Shown: positions 1-6,517, counted from the stretch's first letter. The stretch is 9,197 nt of DNA from JBKHYG01 sp046565595 (GCA_046565595.1 JBKHYG010000085.1:1-9197); one strand, 5' to 3'. Numbers and translations are program-made. The notes: generated by a model from the letters alone, not told the origin.

Positions 1-169
1 CGACCGCCGCAACCGCGGCGTCGAACTCGGCCCGCGGGGACTCGATCCATCCTGGCCGCCACCAGAGCAGGTCGAGGTGCACGACCGGCAGCCCGGTCGC
101 CACCCCGAGACGCCGAGCGAAGGTCGATTTGCCCGCCCCCGTTCCACCCAGGACGAGGACGCGGTTCAC
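1..169 (-). CDS. FlaR-like P-loop nucleotide kinase, N-terminal part (runs off left edge)
   Basis: Only the first 56 codons are visible. They contain a Walker A motif, GGTGAGKST (residues 8-16), directly after a hydrophobic first strand, then HLD at 31-33 and WWRPGW at 36-41. The combination of an N-terminal P-loop with a downstream HLDxLxWxPGW block is typical of the small adenylate-kinase-like proteins annotated as 'DNA topology modulation protein FlaR' or AAA-family ATPase. These are predicted cytoplasmic nucleotide kinases with unproven substrates. I chose the GTG at 169 because family members begin four to seven residues before the P-loop strand. The frame stays open to an ATG at 229, immediately after the icd stop (TAG then ATG, no gap). 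That start would add 20 residues encoded by a tandem repeat and could be used by re-initiation. Neither start has a convincing Shine-Dalgarno. The gene probably shares a transcript with icd. Confidence 0.8.
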   Translation of the reverse strand, partial: MNRVLVLGGTGAGKSTFARRLGVATGLPVVHLDLLWWRPGWIESPRAEFDAAVAAV

Positions 170-170
170 A

Positions 171-226
171 GGCGAGCAGCTGGGTAGGCGAGCGGCTGAG
201 CGGGCGAGCAGCTGAGCGGGCGAGCC
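171..226. repeat. 16-bp tandem repeat, about 3.5 copies
   Basis: Units start at 171, 187, 203 and 219 (the last is partial). The third unit reads GGCGAGCAGCTGAGCG. Unit 2 differs from it at one base and unit 1 differs only in its last four bases. It fills almost the whole gap between the icd stop and the likely kinase start. The period is not a multiple of three, so it is unlikely to be coding by design, although one frame on the minus strand is open through it. Each full unit carries a CAGCTG- or CGGCTG-type core. It could be simple slippage DNA. Confidence 0.85.
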
Positions 227-229
227 CAT

Positions 230-1309
230 CTAGGCCATCTTCGCGATGACCGCATCGGCGACATCGCTGGTTCCCACGGCGGTCGGGTCGTCGCGGGTTG
301 GCTTAAGGTCGTAGGTGACATCCTTGCCTTCGGCGATCACCGACGCCAATGCGGATTCGAGCCTGTCCGCCGCGTCGGTCTCCTTCAGGTACCGCAGCAT
401 CATCACGCCCGAGAACATCATCGCCATCGGGTTGACCTTGTTCATGCCCTTGTACTTGGGCGCGCTCCCATGCGTCGCTTCGAACACGGCGATCTCGTCG
501 CCGATGTTGGCTCCGGGCGCGACACCGAGCCCGCCGATCAGCCCCGCGCACAGGTCGCTGACGATGTCTCCATAGAGGTTCGGCAGGACCAGCACATCGT
601 ATTCCTCGGGCCGCTTCACCAACTGCATGCAAGCGTTGTCGACGATGCGATCCTCGAACTCGATGTCGGGGAACTCTTTGGCGACCTCTTCAGCGGTGCG
701 CAGGAACAATCCGTCAGAGAACTTCATGATGTTGCTCTTGTGTACCGCCGTTACCTTCTTGCGGCCATTGGCGATCGCGTACTCGAACGCCGCGCGCACG
801 ATCCGCTTGGTCCCAAAGACGCTGATCGGCTTGATCGAGATCCCCGTGTCGCTGCGGACCTCCTTGGGCTGCAGATCGTTCAGGAACTCGACGACCTTCT
901 TCTGTTCCTCGCTGCCCATCTCGAACTCGATGCCCGCGTAGAGGTCCTCGTGGTTCTCGCGGAACACGACCAGGTCGACGCCCTCGAAGGCGCCGGGGAT
1001 GCCCGGGTAGGTCTTGCACGGCCGCACACACGCGAACAGGTCTAGTTCCTTTCGGAGTGCCACATTGACGCTCCGGAACCCACCCCCGACAGGCGTGGTC
1101 AATGGCCCTTTGATCGCGAGTTTGGTCTGGCGGATCGAGTCCAAGACCTGGTCTGGAAGTGGGGTTCCGAACTCCTCGACCACATCTGCGCCAGCGTTCT
1201 GGACATCCCAATCGAACTCGACGCCGGTCGCTTCGAGCACGCGACGGGTCGCCTCGCTGAGCTCGGGTCCGACCCCGTCGCCGGGGATGAAGGTGCAGTC
1301 ATAGGCCAT
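230..1309 (-). CDS. icd: Isocitrate dehydrogenase, short form (isocitrate/isopropylmalate dehydrogenase family)
   Basis: A 359-residue enzyme converting isocitrate to 2-oxoglutarate and CO2 in the TCA cycle, in the cytoplasm. Visible family marks are the N-terminal IPGDGVGPE (8-16), the substrate loop with S80, VN and R86, R96, FRENHEDLYAG (116-126, including R117 and Y124), VHKSNIMKFSDG with K191, NLYGDIVSD with metal-binding D248 and D252, and EATHGSAPKY (277-286). The substrate loop (FRSVNVALRKELDLF) fits isocitrate rather than isopropylmalate. K285 and Y286 occupy the places of E. coli K344/Y345, which bind the 2'-phosphate of NADP, and Y333 matches Y391. The R395 position is Pro337, so cofactor choice is not settled. 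The ATG at 1309 is chosen because homology begins there and an AGGAG lies about 10 nt upstream; the open frame extends further upstream but without family sequence. It is divergent from citrate synthase. Confidence 0.93.
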   Translation of the reverse strand: MAYDCTFIPGDGVGPELSEATRRVLEATGVEFDWDVQNAGADVVEEFGTPLPDQVLDSIRQTKLAIKGPLTTPVGGGFRSVNVALRKELDLFACVRPCKTYPGIPGAFEGVDLVVFRENHEDLYAGIEFEMGSEEQKKVVEFLNDLQPKEVRSDTGISIKPISVFGTKRIVRAAFEYAIANGRKKVTAVHKSNIMKFSDGLFLRTAEEVAKEFPDIEFEDRIVDNACMQLVKRPEEYDVLVLPNLYGDIVSDLCAGLIGGLGVAPGANIGDEIAVFEATHGSAPKYKGMNKVNPMAMMFSGVMMLRYLKETDAADRLESALASVIAEGKDVTYDLKPTRDDPTAVGTSDVADAVIAKMA

Positions 1310-1473
1310 GTGTATTCCGCTCCTGATCGAGGGCGTGAGCCTCCTATCCAACCAGAACCAGGCACGCCGCTCCAAAGGCCTCCCCGACACCGGCTGGCCT
1401 CGCTGACTAGGATGCTCAGACGAGAGCGGAGACCACGAGTCGACGCTTGGACCTCGCACCGAAAGGGCTGCCG
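1310..1473. promoter_or_regulatory. Divergent icd / citrate synthase control region
   Basis: This 164-bp spacer must hold promoters for both TCA-cycle genes. On the plus strand the best -10 candidate is TAGGAT at 1408-1413, which would give citrate synthase a leader of about 55 nt. No good TTGACA-like -35 sits 16-19 bp before it. On the minus strand a ribosome site (AGGAG) lies about 10 nt before the icd ATG; a TAGGAG at 1346-1341 is only a weak -10. I see no strong inverted repeat that would mark an operator. Confidence 0.5.
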
Positions 1474-2598
1474 ATGAGCACGAAGGGACTCGAAGATGTC
1501 GTCGCCGCGCAGACATCGATCAGCGACATCGACGGCAAGCTGGGTCGACTCTTCTATGTCGGGTACGACATCCATGACCTTGCCCCTAACGCGACCTTCG
1601 AAGAGGTCGTCTTCCTCCTTCACAACCTCCGGCTACCAACCCAGTCCGAACTCGATTCGCTGACCAAGACGCTGGCAGAGGATCGCGAGATCTCCGAATG
1701 GATCCGCAACCTGCTGCCCACGCTCGCAGAGAAGAGCGTGCCGATGTCGATGCTTCGCACCACCGTGTCGGCGATGAGCGCGCATGATCCCGACGGATCC
1801 AGCATGGACGACGAAGCGAACCTGCGTAAGTCGATCCGCTTGATCGCTCGTATCCCGACGGTCATCGCCAACTATCACCGCTTGCGTAACGGCAACGAGG
1901 TCATCCCGCCGAACCTCGATCTGTCGCTCGCCGCCGACTTCCTGTACAGGTTGACGGGCGAAGAACCCAAACCCGATCATGCGCGGATCTTCGACATGTG
2001 TCTGGTGCTTCACGCTGATCACACGATGAACGCCTCGACATTCACCGCGCGTGTCATCGCTTCGACGCTGGCGGACATGCACTCTGCGATCACCGGCGCG
2101 ATCGCATCTCTGAAGGGCCCCTTGCACGGAGGCGCCAACGAGCAGGTCATGGGGATGCTCGAAGACATCGAGGGCGACGCCAAGCGTGCCCCGGAATACA
2201 TCAAGCGTCGCCTCGCCGTGCGCGAGAAGATCATGGGCTTCGGTCACCGGGTCTACAAGACCGAGGATCCGCGAGCCACCTGGCTGCGCAAGATGAGCAA
2301 ACAACTGGCCGAGGAGACCGGAGAGGGCCGCTGGTTCGAGGCCAGCAGGGCCATAGAGCAGACGGTGATGGAAGAGAAGGGCCTCTACCCGAATGTGGAT
2401 TTCTACGCGGCGAGCGTCTACCGCTACCTAGGGATCCCCACCGACCTCTTCACGCCCATCTTCGCCGCTAGCCGAGCCTCCGGGTGGACCGCGCATGTCC
2501 GCGAGCAGCAGCGGGACAATCGCATCATCCGGCCCGAGTCCGAGTACACCGGTCCGCGGAACCGCACCTGGCAACCTATCGATCAGCGCACCGCGTGA
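1474..2598 (+). CDS. gltA: Citrate synthase (CitZ-like)
   Basis: A 374-residue enzyme condensing oxaloacetate and acetyl-CoA to citrate, the entry step of the TCA cycle. It closely resembles the short Bacillus CitZ type, opening with KGLEDVVAAQTSISDIDG and FYVGYDIHDLA. The catalytic triad is present: H218 in GPLHGGANE, H258 in GFGHRVYK, and D309 in NVDFYAASVY. H183 in LHADHTMNAST and arginines R267 (DPRA), R334 (SRASGW) and R353 (IRPES) match substrate and CoA contacts. The ATG at 1474 is supported by GAAAGGG six nt upstream and by homology; a TTG 27 bp upstream in frame is less likely. The same fold serves 2-methylcitrate synthase, which motifs alone do not exclude, but no prpB/prpD-like gene is visible and the neighbour is icd. 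A CBS-domain gene follows after 10 bp. Confidence 0.95.
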   Translation: MSTKGLEDVVAAQTSISDIDGKLGRLFYVGYDIHDLAPNATFEEVVFLLHNLRLPTQSELDSLTKTLAEDREISEWIRNLLPTLAEKSVPMSMLRTTVSAMSAHDPDGSSMDDEANLRKSIRLIARIPTVIANYHRLRNGNEVIPPNLDLSLAADFLYRLTGEEPKPDHARIFDMCLVLHADHTMNASTFTARVIASTLADMHSAITGAIASLKGPLHGGANEQVMGMLEDIEGDAKRAPEYIKRRLAVREKIMGFGHRVYKTEDPRATWLRKMSKQLAEETGEGRWFEASRAIEQTVMEEKGLYPNVDFYAASVYRYLGIPTDLFTPIFAASRASGWTAHVREQQRDNRIIRPESEYTGPRNRTWQPIDQRTA

Positions 2599-2608
2599 GG
2601 GCAGCAGC

Positions 2609-3073
2609 ATGAAAGTCAGCGACATCATGACCAAGGCGGCCGTCACCGACGCCGCAGACGACAGCCTGGCCGAGGGCGCGGCGCGCATGTGGCATGCGCA
2701 GACCGGCTCGCTGCTGGTGACCGAAGGTGATTCGCTGCTGGGGATCGTGACCGAACGAGACCTGCTGCGTGCCATCGCGCAAGGCATCGATCCGACCACG
2801 ACGCCTCTGAAGGAGGTCATGGCCACGGACCTGATCACGATCCAACCGCAGACCACCCTGCGCGAGGCGGCGCGGATCATGGCCAGCAAGTGGGTCCGGC
2901 ATCTGCCGGTCATCGAGGGCGGCCGGTGTGTCGGCGTCCTCAGTCAGCGCGACCTCACCGGGGTGTTGGCTGAGGCCCTGAATGAGCCCGAGGCGATGCA
3001 CAATCTGGTCGAAAGTTCCAATCTGGTACGCGAGCGCCGGCTGAAGCGGATCGAAGCCGGAGACCTCGACTAG
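2609..3073 (+). CDS. Two-CBS-domain protein, probable nucleotide-sensing regulator
   Basis: A 154-residue soluble protein made almost only of a Bateman module. CBS1 covers about residues 5-62, starting VSDIMTKAAVT and ending GIVTERDLLRAI. CBS2 covers about 68-124, starting LKEVMATDLITI and ending GVLSQRDLTGVL. Both repeats keep the T/S-x-x-D signature (T48/D51 and S112/D115) that usually contacts the ribose of AMP, ADP, ATP or SAM. A charged tail of about 30 residues follows. The ATG at 2609 is chosen because GAGGG (2597-2601) lies seven nt upstream and the CBS fold starts at once. That ribosome site overlaps the citrate synthase TGA, and the gap is 10 bp, so the two genes very likely form an operon. 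There is no catalytic or DNA-binding domain, so any effect must be through a partner. A link to citrate synthase activity is inference from position. Confidence 0.88.
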   Translation: MKVSDIMTKAAVTDAADDSLAEGAARMWHAQTGSLLVTEGDSLLGIVTERDLLRAIAQGIDPTTTPLKEVMATDLITIQPQTTLREAARIMASKWVRHLPVIEGGRCVGVLSQRDLTGVLAEALNEPEAMHNLVESSNLVRERRLKRIEAGDLD

Positions 3074-3192
3074 GGAGCCGGCGACCTGGCCCAGGGAAGC
3101 GCCCAAACCCCGCTTCTCTCCCGGTCGGGACCAATGGGGAGTCATCGGTACCTGGGCAGGGACCGGCATGCTGAAAGGCGAATGACAAGGCC
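3074..3192 (+). other. Spacer between CBS gene and RTX-like gene
   Basis: The 119-bp gap suggests a separate transcription unit for the RTX-like gene. CCGGTC (3121-3126) and GACCGG (3161-3166) form a distant inverted repeat with a 34-nt loop, too open for a typical terminator. No T-run is present and no convincing -35/-10 pair was found. A GAAAGG at 3173-3178 precedes a four-codon ATG ORF (3182-3196, MTRP-stop) whose TGA overlaps the RTX-like start as ATGA. Confidence 0.35.
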
Positions 3193-4296
3193 ATGAAGAG
3201 GTTGGTCGTACTGGGTTCCCTCGCGCTTCTTGGCTTGCCGGTCCAAGCCGACGCTGCTGCGACCTGTGCCGGGAAGCCTGTCACGATCACCGGTTCTGCT
3301 GGGGTCGTGAACGGAACAGCTGGCGACGATGTGATCGATGCGACAGCCTCGCAGATCTCTGTCATCGACGCGGGCGCGGGTGATGACATCATCTGCTTGG
3401 GCGATAACCTCGTCGACGCGGTCATCGGTGGCGCTGGCACCGACACGATCTCTTACGAATACACGACCACGATCATGGTCGCAGAGCTGGATGGCCGCGA
3501 CGGCATCACCGACGCCGGAGTGGTCGCTCGCGTCCCGCGTTCCCTGACCCGCATCCCAGATCCTCTGCCGGGCGGTATCCCTCCGGCATCCGAGATCAAG
3601 GGTGGCGTGGATGTGCTGCTCCAGATCGAGGTCTTCATCGGTTCCCCGCAGGATGACATCATCATCGGGCGCCTTCTCGAGGAAGACCTGATCTTCGGTG
3701 GAGCAGGCGACGACATAATCCTTGGCCTGTTCGGCAACGACGAACTGCACGGCGGTCCGGGCAACGACATCCTGTTCGGAGACGGAGTGGACGAGGTCGT
3801 ATACGACCCGATCCGCGAGCAACAGATCGGTCCCTTCACCAAGCCGAGTTTCGCGACCGACGACGATGTCCTGTACGGCGAAGCCGGTAACGACGGATTG
3901 AACGACGAGACCGGCAAGAACATCTTCTACGGTGGCGCCGGTGACGATGGCATCTCTGGCGGCTGGAACGATGACCTGATCGACGGTGGCACCGGCGTCG
4001 ATGTCGCGAGTTTCGCGGGTCGCCCTTTGACCTTGGACCTGAACATCACCACTCGGCAGAACACCGGCCACGGCATGGACACCGTGATCAACATCGAAGA
4101 TGTGCTCGGCTCGGAGTTCGGCGACACGATCATCGGCACCTTCGGTCCGAACATCATCCGAGGCCAAGGCGGGAACGACACCCTCTATGGGCGTCCCTTC
4201 CCGAGCACCTCGACGGTCTGGGACACGATCGATGGTGGCGCCGGCAGCGACACCTGCTTCGGGGTCCGCAACTACAACTGCGAGACGATCCTCTAG
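3193..4296 (+). CDS. Secreted RTX-type calcium-binding repeat protein
   Basis: A 367-residue exported protein. Residues 1-22 form a Sec signal peptide (two basic residues, a Leu/Val core, and a likely cut near QADAA/A). The rest carries degenerate GGxGxDxhx nonapeptides of the hemolysin-type calcium-binding family. Examples are GGAGTDTIS (79-87), GGAGDDIIL (169-177), GGPGNDILFG (187-196), GEAGNDGLN (229-237), GGAGDDGIS (247-255), GGTGVDVAS (265-273), GQGGNDTLYG (324-333) and GGAGSDTC (348-355). Two inserts (about 88-150 and 272-312) follow the pattern of beta-roll proteins whose repeats are broken by a strand pair ending in 'IEDVLGSEFGDTIIG'. There are four Cys (25, 68, 355, 363); the last two form a C-terminal pair common in actinobacterial members. 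No catalytic domain and no type I secretion partner is visible, so export is probably by Sec. The exact role is unknown. The ATG at 3193 gives the complete signal peptide. Its stop overlaps that of the facing gene. Confidence 0.85.
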   Translation: MKRLVVLGSLALLGLPVQADAAATCAGKPVTITGSAGVVNGTAGDDVIDATASQISVIDAGAGDDIICLGDNLVDAVIGGAGTDTISYEYTTTIMVAELDGRDGITDAGVVARVPRSLTRIPDPLPGGIPPASEIKGGVDVLLQIEVFIGSPQDDIIIGRLLEEDLIFGGAGDDIILGLFGNDELHGGPGNDILFGDGVDEVVYDPIREQQIGPFTKPSFATDDDVLYGEAGNDGLNDETGKNIFYGGAGDDGISGGWNDDLIDGGTGVDVASFAGRPLTLDLNITTRQNTGHGMDTVINIEDVLGSEFGDTIIGTFGPNIIRGQGGNDTLYGRPFPSTSTVWDTIDGGAGSDTCFGVRNYNCETIL

Positions 4297-5606
4297 GACC
4301 CGACCGGCTCGACGCTCACGCTCGGTTCGATCGCACGACTGACCGCTGCTCCGTACCACAACGCGGTCGCGAAACCCACGGCTGGCACATGCCAGATGAA
4401 GTCGGTCAGACCATGGATCCCGAAGGTCGTGACGACCAGCACGGCCAGGTACCAGACATCGTCTCGACGCCGTCTAGCCCAAAGCCCCCATGCGCCGAAC
4501 GCGCTGCCGGTCGCAAGGGCAGCCGCCCCCGGCCAGCCGGTCTCGACGAGAGCCTGCAGGAACTCGTTATGCGCGTACCTGATGCGGAACAGGGTTCCGT
4601 ACCGGACCTCGTAGACCTCGAAGCGTCCCAAGCCCTGACCGAACAAGGGACCCTCGCGGCCGGCGTCCCACGCGGCCTGCCAGATCTGAAGCCGGTCCTC
4701 GTTCAGCGCTCGGTCCACGATCTCTGATGTCATCCGAGGAGCGAACAGCAGAGCTACCGCAGCTGTCGCACCGATCAAGGCCAGAGCGACCGGCCACCGC
4801 TTCAGGAGGCGAGACATCGAACTGCCGGCGGTCGTAGCCAGTATCCCCGCTAGGAGTCCGATGGCCACCAACCAAGGCCGGGAAGGCCCGAAGACGCTGG
4901 GGATGGCGGCAGCTCCGATCACCAGGCCGCCGAGCAGACTCCGGGTCGCCGCAGCGAGCAAACCCCTTCCACCGGTGGCTAGAACCAGTACCACGCCGAG
5001 AGCGACACCTAGTGCGGAGCCTCTGGACATGCTCGCGATGAAGCCTCCGATGATGATGGCGCCTTCGAGGGTGGCGGTCGGCGCGGCCTGTCTGATCCGC
5101 AGCATCGCGGCGGCCAGGCAGGGCACCAGCAGAGCCGCCATCGCGTTGGCGTAGGTGAGCGTGGAAGCCGCTCTCCAGTTGCCTTGGGCTTCCAGAGCGA
5201 GTGGCTCGTTGTGGAAGGCGACCCCGACCAGCCCGATCAGAGCAACCGCTACTCCCGTCCAACTGAGCAGTCGAAGGATCTGAGCGAACTCTGCTCGTCG
5301 TCCCAGACGCACGCCCAAGATGGCTGCCAGTACCGCGGTCAGGTGGACGGCGACCGACAGGATCGAGTCCGTGATCGGGCGTACCACGATCGCCGTTGTT
5401 ATCCCCAAGCCGGTGATGATGATCCCGATCTGTGTCGAGCGAGGCAACCGGAACCAATCTCGCCACGCCATCAGCGGGCCGGACACGAACACAGCGATCG
5501 CCGTGAGGGCTAGCAGCGTGAGAGCTTGCGGCCGATAGAAACCGCCCTGCGCGAACGCCCCATAGACCAGGGCAGCGGAGGTGAAGACGAGTGTCTTGGA
5601 ACTCAC
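4293..5606 (-). CDS. O-antigen ligase/polymerase-like membrane protein (Wzy_C family)
   Basis: A 437-residue polytopic membrane protein with roughly 11-12 hydrophobic segments. Family marks in order are RAASTLTYANAMAALL (145-160), the SRGSALG turn (194-200), a large outer loop from about 291 to 354 with RLQIWQAAW (305-313), GPLFGQGLG (319-327) and the signature YAHNEFLQALVETG (344-357, key H346 and E355), then TDFIWHVPAVG (401-411). This is the Wzy_C pattern of enzymes that join lipid-linked polysaccharides to acceptors, or polymerise them, on the outer membrane face. In a Gram-positive host the likely substrate is a cell-wall or capsular polymer, which is inference. The start is GTG at 5606, overlapping the folD TGA by four bases (GTGA), so translation is probably coupled to folD. 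No other polysaccharide gene is in the window. The stop lies within the same CTAG as the RTX gene stop. Confidence 0.85.
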   Translation of the reverse strand: MSSKTLVFTSAALVYGAFAQGGFYRPQALTLLALTAIAVFVSGPLMAWRDWFRLPRSTQIGIIITGLGITTAIVVRPITDSILSVAVHLTAVLAAILGVRLGRRAEFAQILRLLSWTGVAVALIGLVGVAFHNEPLALEAQGNWRAASTLTYANAMAALLVPCLAAAMLRIRQAAPTATLEGAIIIGGFIASMSRGSALGVALGVVLVLATGGRGLLAAATRSLLGGLVIGAAAIPSVFGPSRPWLVAIGLLAGILATTAGSSMSRLLKRWPVALALIGATAAVALLFAPRMTSEIVDRALNEDRLQIWQAAWDAGREGPLFGQGLGRFEVYEVRYGTLFRIRYAHNEFLQALVETGWPGAAALATGSAFGAWGLWARRRRDDVWYLAVLVVTTFGIHGLTDFIWHVPAVGFATALWYGAAVSRAIEPSVSVEPVGS

Positions 5607-6442
5607 GCGCCCGCCGCTGTGGCGGTGTTGGCAAGCAGCATCGCGACCGTCATCGGTCCGACACCACCAGGGACAGGCGTGATCCGGCCGGCGACCTCCG
5701 AGACACTCGCGAGATCGCAGTCGCCGACCAGCTTGCCGTCGGGTCCCGGGTTGGTTCCCACATCGATCACCGTCGCTCCGGGCTTGACCATCTCTCCGGT
5801 GATCGTGCCAGCCTGGCCGGCTGCCGAGACCAGGATGTCTGCCTGGGTGGTGAAGGCGGCGAGGTCGCGGGTCCCTGTGTGACAGAGCGTGACCGTAGCG
5901 TTAAGGTCACGCTGGCTCAGCAGCACGCTGAGCGGCCTGCCGACCAGGTTAGAGCGCCCAACGATCACGGCATGCGCGCCCTTGGTTTCGACTCCGCTGC
6001 GCTTCAGTAACTCGACGACTCCGTAAGGTGTTGCGGGGATGAACCGCGGCTCTCCGAGCATCAAGAGCCCTTGGTTCTCTGGATGGAAGCCGTCGACATC
6101 TTTGGCGGGCGAGATGGCCCGCTGAACCTCGAAGGTGTCGAGGTGTTGCGGCAGCGGAAGTTGCACGATGACTCCGTGCACCGCCGGATCGGCGTTCAAC
6201 TCATCGATGACAGACAGAAGCTGTTCGCGCGTCGCGGTCGAAGGTAGGTGCCGTTCGAATGCGCGACCTCCGATGGATGTGGCGGCTGCGTTCTTCATCG
6301 ATACATATCGAGCGCTTGCGGGATCGTCGCCGACGAGGATGTCGCAGAAACCGGGTTCGACTCCGGCTGCGGATACCCGGCGAGCGACCTCTTCGCGGAT
6401 CGTGGCCGCGATGGCCTTGCCGTCGATCAGTTCTGCGCTCAT
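5603..6442 (-). CDS. folD: Bifunctional methylene-THF dehydrogenase / methenyl-THF cyclohydrolase
   Basis: A 279-residue cytoplasmic enzyme interconverting 5,10-methylene-THF and 10-formyl-THF; the latter is the formyl donor for PurN and PurH upstream. Signature positions are YVSMK (46-50, with Y46 and catalytic K50), GVIVQLPLP (90-98, Q94), KDVDGFHPENQG (114-125, D117), the Rossmann turn VGRSNLVGRP (161-170), and the C-terminal ITPVPGGVGPMTVAMLL (254-270). The usual PCTPxG is PATPYG here (A137), a mild variant near the folate site. The start ATG at 6442 has GGAG (6447-6450) four nt upstream. The end overlaps the next gene by GTGA. The 5' junction with purH carries a 44-bp tandem duplication described separately. 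Confidence 0.96.
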   Translation of the reverse strand: MSAELIDGKAIAATIREEVARRVSAAGVEPGFCDILVGDDPASARYVSMKNAAATSIGGRAFERHLPSTATREQLLSVIDELNADPAVHGVIVQLPLPQHLDTFEVQRAISPAKDVDGFHPENQGLLMLGEPRFIPATPYGVVELLKRSGVETKGAHAVIVGRSNLVGRPLSVLLSQRDLNATVTLCHTGTRDLAAFTTQADILVSAAGQAGTITGEMVKPGATVIDVGTNPGPDGKLVGDCDLASVSEVAGRITPVPGGVGPMTVAMLLANTATAAGA

Positions 6443-6517
6443 CTGTCTCCGTTCAACCGTGGCGGAAGTGGCGGTCCTGCGCTCATCTGTCTCTGCTCAA
6501 CCGTGGCGGAAGTGGCG
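6433..6517. repeat. 44-bp tandem duplication across the purH/folD junction
   Basis: Two 41-bp copies, 6433-6473 and 6477-6517, match at 39 positions and are offset by 44 bp. Each copy contains the last codons and stop of purH, the spacer with the ribosome site, and the first codons of folD (ATGAGCGCAG). The two differences both fall in the ribosome-site stretch: the copy serving folD reads ACGGAGAC, the copy next to purH reads GCAGAGAC. It is best explained as a tandem duplication of the gene junction. Confidence 0.95.
6439..6486 (-). CDS. 15-codon mini-ORF made by the junction duplication, coupled to folD
   Basis: The extra copy of the folD start (ATG at 6486) opens a 15-residue frame, MSAGPPLPPRLNGDR. 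It begins with the first three FolD residues and then reads the duplicated purH tail out of frame. Its TGA (6441-6439) overlaps the real folD ATG as ATGA, the standard coupling arrangement. It has AGAG four nt upstream, weaker than the GGAG of folD. It contains PP and PPR stretches that can slow ribosomes. Whether it is translated is unknown; it may simply be a relic. Confidence 0.4.
   Translation of the reverse strand: MSAGPPLPPRLNGDR

Noticed and set aside
171..226. CRISPR-like array
   Set aside because: The 16-bp units are directly adjacent with no spacers, and no cas genes are present.
470..1045. 191-codon plus-strand frame inside icd
   Set aside because: Antisense shadow with no family marks.
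1310..1516. N-terminal extension of icd by 69 residues
   Set aside because: Family homology starts at the ATG at 1309, which has a ribosome site; the extension would run over the citrate synthase start.
1633..2304. 223-codon minus-strand frame inside citrate synthase
   Set aside because: Antisense shadow; all catalytic motifs are on the plus strand.
2495..2608. Upstream start for the CBS protein within citrate synthase
   Set aside because: Adds 38 residues without domain similarity; the ATG at 2609 has a good ribosome site and starts the CBS fold.
3121..3166. Terminator from CCGGTC/GACCGG inverted repeat
   Set aside because: The loop is 34 nt and no T-run follows.
3142..4359. 405-codon open frame on the minus strand across the RTX-like gene
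   Set aside because: Repeated GGxGxD codons on the plus strand leave the antisense frame open; it has no recognisable domain and the plus strand has a signal peptide and clear repeats.
4567..5634. 355-codon minus-strand frame overlapping the ligase
   Set aside because: Out-of-frame shadow of the membrane protein in GC-rich DNA; Arg- and Gly-rich with no hydrophobic segments or motifs.
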